Below, in pieces: positions 6,788 through 13,476 of a stretch of DNA of 13,476 nt. Numbering within the stretch: position 1 is the stretch's first letter; the number at the start of each line of letters is the position of its first letter. The stretch is from JAFDWI01 sp040255345 (lineage in GTDB: Bacteria > Actinomycetota > Acidimicrobiia > Acidimicrobiales > Iamiaceae): contig JBDZUV010000085.1 of assembly GCA_040255345.1 (NCBI GenBank), positions 1 to 13,476 of the forward strand, written 5' to 3'. A program made the translations under genes and the position numbers. Below the pieces are notes generated by a model, which was not told where the DNA came from, ran no database searches, and saw only the letters and a list, made by a program, of their open reading frames with translations.

Positions 6788-6793
6788 AGGGTA
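6788..6793 (-). promoter_or_regulatory. Candidate -10 element of valS
   Basis: On the minus strand, TACCCT (TANNNT) lies 9 nt before the ATG at 6778, placing the start site at or very near the start codon. No -35 match is found 16-18 nt upstream and no Shine-Dalgarno sequence precedes the ATG. A near-leaderless valS message is the simplest reading. Confidence 0.3.
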
Positions 6794-6995
6794 CCGGTGC
6801 GCCGCGCCGTGCCCCGAACCGATCGGGGTCGCCGCCCGGCCGCGGGTCGACGGTGCCGGTGCCCGCATCGGCGGTCGCGGCCGAGAGCCGGTCGATCGTC
6901 GGCGACGGCGGCGGCCCGGTGCGGTCGGCTCACCGCCCTCCGGTCGGTCACCGGTGCGGGCCGTCCTGCGATGCCGTCGGCGGTTCGGTCAGAAC

Positions 6996-7025
6996 TTGAC
7001 GCGCACGGAAGGTTTTTGTGATCCT
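6996..7025 (+). promoter_or_regulatory. Tentative promoter of the MFS-MerR operon
   Basis: TTGACG (6996-7001) is a good -35. With an 18-nt spacer the best -10 is GATCCT (7020-7025), which matches only three consensus positions. The transcript would begin near 7032, inside the dyad at 7023-7040, and carry a leader of about 55 nt ending in the GAGGAG site (7079-7084) before the exporter ATG. The -10 is the weak point. Confidence 0.3.
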
Positions 7026-7040
7026 GACGTCAACGTAAAG
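7023..7040. promoter_or_regulatory. Candidate dyad operator for the adjacent MerR regulator
   Basis: An imperfect inverted repeat: CCTGACGT (7023-7030), CA, then ACGTAAAG (7033-7040). The inner ACGT/ACGT is perfect, and 6 of 8 positions per arm are symmetric. Arms built on GACGT/ACGTC-like cores resemble operators reported for some MerR-family regulators, and a MerR gene is the second gene of this operon. MerR operators usually sit between -35 and -10; here I cannot place a convincing -10 to its right, so binding and mode of action are inferred. Confidence 0.4.
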
Positions 7041-7088
7041 AACGCGTCGTCGATGGTCGGATCCCGGCCACTGCCCGCGAGGAGCCGC

Positions 7089-8957
7089 ATGATCACGACC
7101 ATCGCCCCCAGCCCGAACGGCACCGCGCCGCACGCCACCGGGCCCGACCGCTACAAGTGGACGGCCCTGTCGAACACCACGCTCGGCATCTTCATGGCCG
7201 CGCTCGACTCGTCGATCGTGCTCATCGCCCTGCCCGCGATCTTCCGTGGCATCGACCTCGACCCGTTGCAGCCCTCGAACGTGGCGTACCTGCTGTGGAT
7301 GCTGATGGGCTACATGGTGGTCACCGCCGTGCTGGTGGTGACCTTCGGTCGCCTCGGCGACATCTTCGGCCGGGTCAAGATGTACAACGCCGGCTTTCTC
7401 GTGTTCTCACTCGCGTCGCTCGCGCTGTCGCTGTGCCCGTGGACGGGATCGCACGGGGCGATGTGGCTGATCGTGTGGCGGGTCGTCCAGGGCATCGGTG
7501 GCGCCCTGTTGATGGCGAACTCCACGGCGATCCTCACCGACGCCTTCCCGGTGCGCGAACGGGGCATGGCGATGGGCATCAACATGGTCGCCGCGATCGC
7601 CGGGTCGTTCATCGGGCTGATCGCCGGGGGGTTGCTCGCCGACCTCGACTGGCGGGCGGTGTTCTGGATCAACGTGCCCATCGGCCTGTTCGGCACGGCG
7701 TGGGCGTACTGGAAACTGCGCGAGCTCGGCACGGTCACCAGGTCGAAGATCGACTGGTGGGGCAACCTCACCTTCGCGGTGGGGCTGGTGATGGTGCTGT
7801 TGGGCATCACCTACGGGCTGATGCCCCACGGCAGCTCGAACATGGGTTGGACGGGCCCCTGGGTGCTGTTCGAGCTGATCGGTGGCGTGGCGATCCTGGT
7901 GCTGTTCCTGTTCATCGAGACCAAGGTCGAAGACCCGCTGTTCCACGTGGACCTGTTCAAGATCAAGGCGTTCACGTTCGGCAACGCCTCGGGCTTTCTG
8001 GCGTCGATCGGTCGGGGCGGGTTACAGTTCATGTTGATCATCTGGTTGCAGGGCATCTGGCTGCCCCTGCACGGCTACAGCTTCGAGTCCACACCGTTGT
8101 GGGCGGGCATCTACATGATCCCGCTGACCGTCGGGTTCCTGGTGGCCGGGCCGGTGTCGGGGTGGCTGTCGGACCGTTTCGGTGCCCGGCCCTTCGCCAC
8201 CGGCGGCATGCTCGGCGCCGCGGCGTCGTTCGGGCTGTTGATGCTGCTGCCCGCGGACTTCTCGTTTCCGGTGTTCGCGGTGTTGTTGTTGATGAACGGC
8301 CTGTCGATGGGCCTGTTCGCGGCGCCGAACACCACCGGCATCATGAACAGCGTGTCGCCCTCGAAGCGGGGGGCCGCGAACGGCATGCGCATGACGTTCC
8401 AGAACTCGGGCATGTTGCTGTCGATCGGGCTGTTCTTCTCGCTGATGATCGTCGGGTTGGCCTCGAGCCTGCCCACCACGATGGACGAAGGTCTGCGCTC
8501 GCAAGGCGTGTCGGCCGAGGTGTCTCAGACCATCGCCCGGCAACCTCCGGTCGCGGTGCTGTTCTCGGCGTTCCTCGGTTACAACCCGATGCAAGGCCAG
8601 CTTTCGCGCATCGGCACCGACGGCGAGCCGATCCCGCCCAGCCGCGAACACGTCACCGACGCGAAGGGCTGCGCCCCCGCAGGATCACAGCTCTGCGCCC
8701 TGGGCGAGGCCCAGCGGAGCCATCTGACCTCGAAGTCGTTCTTCCCGCATCTGGTCTCCGAGCCCTTCAAGGGCGGGCTGGTCATCGCGTTCTCCGCGTC
8801 GATGCTCATGTGTCTGGCCGCCGCGGCCTTCTCGTGGTTACGGGGTGGGTTCTACGTGAACCCCGAAGAGGCCGGCGAGTTCACCGACACGGGCGGCGCC
8901 GACGACGAGGCCCGCGCGGATACGGTCGTGGAAGTGGTGATCGGCGAAGGAGGCTGA
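7089..8957 (+). CDS. MFS drug/metabolite exporter, DHA2 (EmrB/QacA-like) family
   Basis: A 622-residue proton-coupled exporter of the cytoplasmic membrane with about 14 predicted membrane segments. Signatures include ALDSSIVLIALPAI (38-51, motif D1), GRLGDIFGRVKMY (87-99, motif A), RVVQGIGGALLMANS (131-145) and DWRAVFWINVPIGL (187-200). SDRFGARPF at 361-369 is the second-half motif A equivalent. Between the last two membrane segments lies an unusually long hydrophilic loop of about 100 residues (460-560) that begins LPTTMDEGL, includes PPVAVLFSAFLGYNP and holds two cysteines (528, 536). The acidic C-terminus is cytoplasmic. I start at ATG 7089, which has GAGGAG 4 nt upstream; the frame extends further upstream, but as Arg-rich non-membrane sequence. 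It is the first gene of a two-gene unit: its stop codon directly abuts the MerR start. The substrate is unknown; hydrophobic drugs or an endogenous metabolite are typical for the family. Confidence 0.93.
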   Translation: MITTIAPSPNGTAPHATGPDRYKWTALSNTTLGIFMAALDSSIVLIALPAIFRGIDLDPLQPSNVAYLLWMLMGYMVVTAVLVVTFGRLGDIFGRVKMYNAGFLVFSLASLALSLCPWTGSHGAMWLIVWRVVQGIGGALLMANSTAILTDAFPVRERGMAMGINMVAAIAGSFIGLIAGGLLADLDWRAVFWINVPIGLFGTAWAYWKLRELGTVTRSKIDWWGNLTFAVGLVMVLLGITYGLMPHGSSNMGWTGPWVLFELIGGVAILVLFLFIETKVEDPLFHVDLFKIKAFTFGNASGFLASIGRGGLQFMLIIWLQGIWLPLHGYSFESTPLWAGIYMIPLTVGFLVAGPVSGWLSDRFGARPFATGGMLGAAASFGLLMLLPADFSFPVFAVLLLMNGLSMGLFAAPNTTGIMNSVSPSKRGAANGMRMTFQNSGMLLSIGLFFSLMIVGLASSLPTTMDEGLRSQGVSAEVSQTIARQPPVAVLFSAFLGYNPMQGQLSRIGTDGEPIPPSREHVTDAKGCAPAGSQLCALGEAQRSHLTSKSFFPHLVSEPFKGGLVIAFSASMLMCLAAAAFSWLRGGFYVNPEEAGEFTDTGGADDEARADTVVEVVIGEGG

Positions 8958-9440
8958 GTGGTGACCGACGAGGTGGCCCCGTACCGGATCGGCGAGGTCG
9001 CCGACCGGCTGGGAGTGTCGACGCGTACGTTGCGCTACTACCAGGAGCTCGACCTGCTGGACCCGGCCGGGCAGTCGTCGGGCGGCAACCGCCGGTATTC
9101 CGAAGCCGACGTGACCCGGGCGATGCGCATTCTGGAGCTGCGCAACGTGATGGGTTTCGACCTGGAACGCATCGGTGAGATCCTCGCCGCCGAAGACCGG
9201 CTCGCCGAGATCAGGGCCGAGGCCAAGCGGGGCGTGTCGGTGAGACGCAAGCGTGAGATCGCAACCGAGGCGATCACGATCACCGAGCACCTGCGTGCCC
9301 AGGTCGCCGACAAGTTGGCGGTGCTCGCCGAGTTCGACGCCGATCTCGAGGCGCGCCTCGGTCGGTTGCATGCGTTCGTCGACGAACTCGACGGCGGTGG
9401 TTCCACCGTGGCGGACGACCCGGCGGCCGCCCCTGCGTGA
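8958..9440 (+). CDS. MerR-family transcriptional regulator
   Basis: A 160-residue regulator. The winged HTH occupies about 9-75: YRIGEVADRLGVSTRTLRYY (9-28), LDLLDPAGQSSGGNRRYSEAD, then the helix pair RILELRNVMGFDLERIGEIL. A long helix suited to the MerR dimer coiled coil spans about 98-145. The C-terminus is a short Ala/Gly/Asp tail rather than an effector domain such as TipAS or SAM/B12 binding. It contains no cysteine, which rules out the mercury, copper and SoxR-type metal or redox mechanisms. AAGGAGG (8947-8953) lies inside the end of the exporter gene; GTG at 8958 is 4 nt from it and GTG at 8961 is 7 nt, so the second may be the true start. Gene order implies control of the exporter, probably through the dyad at 7023-7040, with activation by a small ligand as the default guess. 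Confidence 0.93.
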   Translation: MVTDEVAPYRIGEVADRLGVSTRTLRYYQELDLLDPAGQSSGGNRRYSEADVTRAMRILELRNVMGFDLERIGEILAAEDRLAEIRAEAKRGVSVRRKREIATEAITITEHLRAQVADKLAVLAEFDADLEARLGRLHAFVDELDGGGSTVADDPAAAPA

Positions 9441-9513
9441 GCGCCCGTGTGGTGGGTCGCGGCGTGTCGAAGCAGATCGGCGGGCACCGGGCACCCGGGC
9501 GCCGCGCGATGCC

Positions 9514-9541
9514 TTAAACCTATTTTCGTTGTGATTAGAGT
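9514..9541 (+). promoter_or_regulatory. Candidate promoter of the DUF2231 gene
   Basis: TTAAAC (9514-9519) and TAGAGT (9536-9541) are separated by 16 nt within an AT-rich island (about 9511-9543) that stands out from the surrounding GC-rich sequence. The predicted leader is about 50 nt and carries the AGGAG site at 9587-9591. It lies 70 bp past the MerR stop, so the DUF2231 gene probably has its own transcript. Confidence 0.35.
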
Positions 9542-9598
9542 GAGGGGGCCGGGCAGATGCCTGGTGGCGCAGAACTCGACAGACACAGGAGTGCAGTC

Positions 9599-10165
9599 AT
9601 GAGGCGATTTTCGTTCAAGCCGACCTTGACCATGAAAGGTCGCAAGTTCAAGGGGTTGCGGGGCTACGCCGGCAAACCGACCCACCCGCCGCTCACCGAC
9701 ATTCCCATCGGGGCGGTCGTGCTGGTCGCGGTGCTCGACGTGATCTCGATCATCGGCGGCGACGACGCCACCTGGGCGCACGGCTTCTACACCGCCGGCA
9801 CCGTCGTGCTGGCAGCCGGCGCCGTGGTCGCGGTACTCGCGGCGTTGACCGGCTGGTTCGACGCCTGGAAGTCCTCTGAAGCGGGCACCCAGGCGAGGCG
9901 CACGATCAACGCCCACGCGCTGTTGATGATCGTCGCCGTCGTGGCGGTGTTGGCGAACCTGATCCTGCGCTACTTCGCGTTCGGCGATGATGCGTCCACT
10001 CCGGCGATCGTGCTGGTGCTGTCGCTGGTGAGCGTGATCGTCGGCGCGATCGGCGCCACCTTCGGCGGTGCGATGGTCTTCGAGTACGGCTTCAACGTGG
10101 AGACCGCCGGCGATCACCCCGTGTGGTCCAAGTCAGAAGAAGACGTCTTCCACGGGCAGGACTGA
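9599..10165 (+). CDS. DUF2231-type four-helix membrane protein
   Basis: A 188-residue membrane protein of the DUF2231 family. After a basic amphipathic start (MRRFSFKPTL, then KGRKFKGLRG) come four membrane segments at about 36-53, 63-85, 104-127 and 135-160. Family features are visible: HPPLTDIPIG (29-38), TGWFDAW (84-90), INAHALLM (103-110) and GGAMVFEYGFNVE (156-168). The conserved histidines at 29, 61 and 106 sit near segment ends. Related proteins have been proposed to bind haem, but that is not established for this one. AGGAG (9587-9591) is 7 nt before the ATG, which decides this start over an in-frame ATG at 9557 that has no ribosome site. It converges on the hydrolase gene. Physiological role is unknown. 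Confidence 0.85.
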   Translation: MRRFSFKPTLTMKGRKFKGLRGYAGKPTHPPLTDIPIGAVVLVAVLDVISIIGGDDATWAHGFYTAGTVVLAAGAVVAVLAALTGWFDAWKSSEAGTQARRTINAHALLMIVAVVAVLANLILRYFAFGDDASTPAIVLVLSLVSVIVGAIGATFGGAMVFEYGFNVETAGDHPVWSKSEEDVFHGQD

Positions 10166-10181
10166 ATCGCCCGACGCGGCT

Positions 10182-10210
10182 CAGCCGGTGAGGTGGTGGC
10201 TCACCGGCTG
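10182..10210. terminator. Bidirectional terminator hairpin between DUF2231 and hydrolase genes
   Basis: A perfect 11-bp stem, CAGCCGGTGAG (10182-10192) and CTCACCGGCTG (10200-10210), closes a 7-nt loop. It starts 17 nt after the DUF2231 stop and overlaps the last codons and stop of the oppositely oriented hydrolase. There is no T-run on either strand, so termination would depend mainly on stem stability (or Rho). Confidence 0.65.
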
Positions 10211-12798
10211 GTCGCGGGTCGGCGACGGCGGGTCGCCCGGCTCAGGGCCGCCCCGAGCACGACCAGACACGCCCCGATCGTCAACAGCACCCACACGGCG
10301 GCACCGGTCGCCGGCAATCGACCGGATGCGGTGGTCGTCGCCGACGTGTCATGCCCGCCGGCGGCCGGCGGAGTGGTCGTGTTGGCGCCGATGTCGACCA
10401 CCAGGGTCGAGCCCGGGCCGCTCGTGACCGGTGCCGACGTCGCCGGGTTGGTGGTGTCGGGCACCGACGTCGTCGACGATGTCGTCGGCGGGGTCAGCGC
10501 TTCGGAAGCGTTGGTCGACGCGGTGTAGGTGCGGCAGGGTTCGTTGCGCAGGCTCGGACACGCCGGGAGCGCAGTGGGGATCTCGACGTCGGGCACGACG
10601 GGCAACTTCAGGCTCGAGGGCATCGAAGGGGTCCGGGCGATGGCCACCTGCGAGGTGGCACCGGCCGGTTGGGTCTCGTCGAACGACCAGATCGGCTGGG
10701 AGCCGTTCGGGGCGGACACCACGACCCGGATCTTCGACCCGGCCCGGTAGGCGTGCCCCTGGTAGTACAGCGGGATCGCCACCGGCACGAACTCACCGGC
10801 CGGCATGGGGGCGGCGTCGTCCGCGGCGAAGCTGGGGATCGGGTCCGCGGGGGTGCTCGGGCGTTTAAAGATGTTGTTCGCGTCGGTCGACAACGTGCGG
10901 GCCGAGGCGCGCAGCCAGCCGTTCTGCACGAACGACTCGACCCCGTCGGGCCGCACCTCGGAAATCGTCGCCTGTAGGTCGACGTCGGGGGTCGACGAAC
11001 GGACCCACACGGTCACCGCGCCGGTTCCGACGACGGTGGTGTCGTGGGCGAGCGGCGGGGTGAGATACGACACGGCGCTGCCGTCGGGGTTCGGCACCCA
11101 GTTCCATTTCCAGGCGTCGGCGTTGGCCCACAGGCCACCACCGCCGGTGTCGCCGTCGTAGTCGGTCGGCGGCAGTGCCGAGGCGTCCGAGGTGTAGGTG
11201 TCGGCGGTGTAGTCGCTGGGGGGATCGTCGGTCAGGGTGCCGTCGGGGCCGAGATACCAGGTGCGGGTCTGGGTGCCGGCCACGGGCAGCGAGTCGAACC
11301 CGGTCGTGTAAGCGGCGTAGGGGTTGCCCGCGATGAACGCGCCCTTCGGGTCGGTGCCGGCGCCGTTGTCGAAGCGGACCTGCACGGTGGGCAGGTTGCG
11401 GAACGCGGCGAGCGCACCGGCGTAGGTCGTCTCGTGCTGGACGGGGTCGTCGGGAAGGTTGTAGGTGACGTCGTCGGAGACGCCCATCGCCGACTGGTAG
11501 ATGAGCGGAGCGGCGAGCCTCATCAGACCACTGTCTGGCCCGGGCGGTCGTTCGGCGACGAAGAGCTGCAGAAAGTCGAAGACCTGGTTGAGGTTCTCGG
11601 GGTCGAGCGAGTCGATGTGGGCGCCGTTGGTGAAGCTGAACCACTTGTCGTCGGTGCCGGTGAAGTGGCGGACCAGCTCGGGGCAGTGACCGCCGGTCTG
11701 TTCGTCTTGGAACTGACACGCCAGATAGGTCGGAACGCGGATCTTGTGCACGAAGCTCACCGGGTCGAGCGGGTCGACGACCTCGGGCACGTAGTGGCGG
11801 TTGTCGGCGATCTTGGCGATCAGGTCGACCGCCTCGAGGTGCAGCGCCTGGTTGGCTTCACACACGGTGTCGCCTTCCTGGATCCGCTTGTAGGCCCACT
11901 TCTGGCCGGTGTCGGCGGTGGCGGGCTGGGCGTCGTCGACCCGCCCCTGAGCCCATGACAGGGCGAAGCCCGAGTTGAGGATGCCGCCGGGGTACAGGGT
12001 GGTGGGGGTGGCGTCGATCACCGACAGGGGGGCGATGGCCGCGAGGTGCGGCGGGTCGAGCTGCGCGGCGAACAGTTGGCTGATGCCGCCATAGGAGATG
12101 CCGAACATGCCGACCTGGTTGTGCAGCACCCAGGGCTGGTTGGCGACGGTCTCGATCACGTCGTAGGCGTCGAGGTTCTGGAGGGTCTCGAAGTAGTCGA
12201 AGGCGCCGCCCGAGCAGCCGGTGCCGCGCATGTTCACGTCGACCACGGCGAAGCCCATGGCGTTGGCGAGCATGGCGAGCCCGCTCTGGGGCCCGGCGGG
12301 GTCGGCGTAGCCGTAGCCGGCGTACTCGATGAGGGTGGGGTAGGGGCCGGGGCCGCCGGCGAGTGGCAGGTGCACGTCGAGGGCGAGCTGGGTGCCGTCA
12401 CGGGTGGTGAGGTACTGGTAGCCGTCCTGGGCGATCGGCTGGTCGTAGATGTCGGGGTTCCAGGGGGCCGGGTCGTCGGGGTGCACGGTGAGCGGAGCCG
12501 ACGTCGTGTGGGCGTCGAGGTCGTTCACGGTGTAGCCCGAGCCGGGCTCGACGTTGCGGAACAGTGCCGCGCCGAGCGTGTTCACCTGGGTGGTGGCGAC
12601 GGTGTCGCCGCCGTCGTCGAGCAACTCGAGGTGGTTGCCGGGGGGCAGGCCGGTGGCGTAGACCTGTTCGACGCTGCCGTGCGCGTCGATGCCCACGGGG
12701 TCGGCGCCGGCGGTGCCGGTCGTCGCAATCGGTGGCGCGACACAGGCGATCGTGATGACGACTGCGAGGACTGCGGCTCGGGTTCGGCTCTTTTTCAC
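10201..12798 (-). CDS. Secreted, LPXTG-anchored CocE/NonD-family (peptidase S15-type) hydrolase
   Basis: An 865-residue alpha/beta-hydrolase that probably cleaves acyl-ester or X-Pro-type peptide bonds at the cell surface. Residues 1-32 are a Sec signal peptide (MKKSRTR, hydrophobic core, likely cut after GTAGA). A small beta-rich domain (about 38-107) precedes the catalytic domain (about 122-420), which has the oxyanion-side EYAGYG (158-163), nucleophile elbow GISYGG (Ser235), probable Asp365 and His394 in NGAHID. The C-terminal jelly-roll of S15 enzymes covers about 545-725 (DVDLQATISEV; SKIRVVVSAPNGS). A Thr/Ser/Pro stalk (about 758-825) leads to LPATG (828-832), a hydrophobic segment and RRRR, a complete sortase signal. 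The start is GTG at 12798, with GGAAG 9 nt upstream. No other gene shares its transcript. The exact substrate is not predictable; the family includes cocaine esterase, glutaryl-7-ACA acylase and prolyl dipeptidyl-peptidases. Confidence 0.92.
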   Translation of the reverse strand: MKKSRTRAAVLAVVITIACVAPPIATTGTAGADPVGIDAHGSVEQVYATGLPPGNHLELLDDGGDTVATTQVNTLGAALFRNVEPGSGYTVNDLDAHTTSAPLTVHPDDPAPWNPDIYDQPIAQDGYQYLTTRDGTQLALDVHLPLAGGPGPYPTLIEYAGYGYADPAGPQSGLAMLANAMGFAVVDVNMRGTGCSGGAFDYFETLQNLDAYDVIETVANQPWVLHNQVGMFGISYGGISQLFAAQLDPPHLAAIAPLSVIDATPTTLYPGGILNSGFALSWAQGRVDDAQPATADTGQKWAYKRIQEGDTVCEANQALHLEAVDLIAKIADNRHYVPEVVDPLDPVSFVHKIRVPTYLACQFQDEQTGGHCPELVRHFTGTDDKWFSFTNGAHIDSLDPENLNQVFDFLQLFVAERPPGPDSGLMRLAAPLIYQSAMGVSDDVTYNLPDDPVQHETTYAGALAAFRNLPTVQVRFDNGAGTDPKGAFIAGNPYAAYTTGFDSLPVAGTQTRTWYLGPDGTLTDDPPSDYTADTYTSDASALPPTDYDGDTGGGGLWANADAWKWNWVPNPDGSAVSYLTPPLAHDTTVVGTGAVTVWVRSSTPDVDLQATISEVRPDGVESFVQNGWLRASARTLSTDANNIFKRPSTPADPIPSFAADDAAPMPAGEFVPVAIPLYYQGHAYRAGSKIRVVVSAPNGSQPIWSFDETQPAGATSQVAIARTPSMPSSLKLPVVPDVEIPTALPACPSLRNEPCRTYTASTNASEALTPPTTSSTTSVPDTTNPATSAPVTSGPGSTLVVDIGANTTTPPAAGGHDTSATTTASGRLPATGAAVWVLLTIGACLVVLGAALSRATRRRRPATSR

Positions 12799-13047
12799 GT
12801 GCGCAGACTTCCATGTTTCCGCAGGTCCGACAAACGAAACCGGGTGGCGTGCATGCGCATCGAGTCTGCCCGACAGCGAGACTGCGGCCGGGGACCCTCG
12901 CGATGACCCCGCGGCGACTGCGGCGACTGCGGTGGTGAACCCGCGACGACCGCGGCGATGACGCCTGAGACGGCGTTCGGGGCGGGGTGCTCGGGCGGCG
13001 TCGTTGGCGGGGTGGTCGGTCGGTGACGCGCTCGGCCGGTCAGCCCG
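12799..13047. other. Intergenic region upstream of the surface hydrolase
   Basis: This 249-bp gap separates two minus-strand genes. It holds the hydrolase ribosome site near 12808-12812 and very GC-rich sequence with a 9-nt unit, CGGCGACTG, repeated in tandem at 12912-12929. No clear terminator follows the J-domain gene and I could not place a good -35/-10 pair for the hydrolase. Plus-strand reading frames here are Arg-rich and lack ribosome sites. Confidence 0.4.
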
Positions 13048-13467
13048 TCAGGTGCTGCCCGGTGACACCCGTGACAGCAGTTCGGCGTACGCGCCGTTCA
13101 CCTGGACCATGCGCAGTTCGGCCCAGTGCCGGTCGGCGTCGGGGGCGCTCATGAAGCGGTCGGGGTGGTACTGCTTGGCCAGCTTGCGGTGGGCTTTTTT
13201 CACCTGGTCGAGTGTGGCGCCGGGGAACAGGCCGAGCACCTCGTAGGGGTCGGTGATCGCGGTGGTCGCCTGGCTGCCCGCAGGACCGTCCGAGTACAGC
13301 GACTCGGTGCTGAACTGCGAGAAGAACTCAGATTTATTGCGTTGGTCGTGGCTGGCCTTGGGCGCGAAGGTCTTCTCGTCGTACCACCAGGGGGTGGCCG
13401 AGCCGGGGTTGGTGATGATCTTGCGCGCGTTTTTGCGCAGTTCCTTACGGACCCTCCGTTTTCCCAT
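13048..13467 (-). CDS. Small protein with C-terminal J domain (DnaJ-like)
   Basis: A 139-residue protein whose last 67 residues form a J domain: DPYEVLGLFPGATLDQVKKA (73-92), RKLAKQYHPDRF with the HPD motif at 101-103, then the final helices (113-133). The HPD motif stimulates the ATPase of an Hsp70 partner, so it is likely a DnaK co-chaperone for a specific client. There is no Gly/Phe region, zinc finger or substrate-binding domain as in DnaJ. The N-terminus is highly basic (KRRVRKELRKNARK, 3-16), followed by an aromatic, charged segment (PWWYDEKTF; KSEFFSQF) that I do not recognise. The ATG at 13467 is only 9 nt from the window edge, and those 9 nt hold no ribosome site, so an upstream start cannot be excluded. 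The J domain is clear; client and role are not. Confidence 0.85.
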   Translation of the reverse strand: MGKRRVRKELRKNARKIITNPGSATPWWYDEKTFAPKASHDQRNKSEFFSQFSTESLYSDGPAGSQATTAITDPYEVLGLFPGATLDQVKKAHRKLAKQYHPDRFMSAPDADRHWAELRMVQVNGAYAELLSRVSPGST

Positions 13468-13476
13468 CAGGCGATC

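Larger units (their letters stand above)
6779..7088. other. Divergent intergenic region between valS and the MFS exporter gene
   Basis: This 310-bp gene-free stretch holds the candidate valS -10 on its left and the exporter's promoter and operator region on its right. In between is very GC-rich sequence with one short hairpin, CCCCGA (6812-6817) and TCGGGG (6823-6828) around 5 nt, overlapping the palindrome CCGATCGG (6819-6826). On either strand it would lie upstream of the likely start sites. I see no small ORF with a ribosome site, and no riboswitch or T-box features ahead of valS. From about 6990 the composition becomes less GC-rich, as expected of a promoter. Confidence 0.5.

Noticed and set aside
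6779..6870. T-box or other riboswitch upstream of valS
   Set aside because: No T-box sequence or specifier stem is visible, only a 6-bp hairpin at 6812-6828, and the likely transcription start lies about 9 nt before the ATG, leaving no room for a leader.
7157..9178. 673-residue open frame on the plus strand overlapping the exporter and MerR genes
   Set aside because: It is the +2 shadow of the exporter: Arg/Gly/Ala-rich, no membrane segments or motifs, no ribosome site. The exporter frame has strong family signatures.
9479..9503. Terminator after the MerR gene built from GGGC/CCGGG repeats
   Set aside because: The best pairings leave a 2-nt loop or only 4-bp stems, so a stable hairpin is not convincing, despite a nearby T-rich stretch.
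11044..11958. 304-residue Gly/Val-rich open frame opposite the hydrolase
   Set aside because: Low-complexity antisense shadow. The minus strand encodes the intact S15-type enzyme through this interval.
12912..12929. Tandem repeat of CGGCGACTG as an iteron or repeat array
   Set aside because: Only two perfect 9-nt copies in sequence that is generally rich in GCG and CGA words; no further copies at regular spacing.

Overview
The window is GC-rich throughout, with strong G/C bias at third codon positions, GTG starts and several very short or absent 5' leaders. Together with the actinobacterial-looking proteins (a 'GWDDNGLPTER' valyl-tRNA synthetase, a DHA2-type transporter with a large outer loop, an LPXTG-anchored S15 hydrolase, DUF2231), this points to a high-GC actinobacterium, possibly of the Acidimicrobiia. 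That placement is inferred from protein character, not from a search.

Layout: (1) The left edge holds the 5' part of an RHS/YD-repeat protein on the minus strand, running out of the window. (2) An MscS-type mechanosensitive channel (617-1783, +) ends at a hairpin. Next is a short intergenic block with a good sigma70-like promoter, a palindrome and a terminator-like hairpin, which could encode a small RNA. (3) A minus-strand operon follows: valS (6778-4124) and then three tandem paralogous TetR-type regulators (4116-3388, 3407-2643, 2638-1952), with gaps of 7 nt, an overlap, and 4 nt. (4) A plus-strand pair follows: an MFS exporter (7089-8957) and a MerR regulator starting directly after its stop codon. 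A candidate dyad operator lies about 50 bp upstream of the exporter. (5) A 4-TM DUF2231 protein (9599-10165, +) converges on a large secreted, LPXTG-anchored CocE/NonD-type alpha/beta hydrolase (12798-10201, -), with a perfect 11-bp hairpin between them. (6) A small protein with a C-terminal J domain lies at the right edge (13467-13048, -).

Functionally, the window mixes housekeeping (valS), envelope physiology (MscS, DUF2231, surface hydrolase) and two regulatory modules. The MFS-MerR pair looks like a conventional ligand-responsive export unit. The TetR array is the most unusual part. Its three genes share an invariant recognition-helix block (AGSAYKIW) but have diverged in the ligand-binding half, and they sit directly behind a tRNA synthetase gene with no obvious target gene in the operon. 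I see no CRISPR array, tRNA, rRNA, insertion sequence or integrase.
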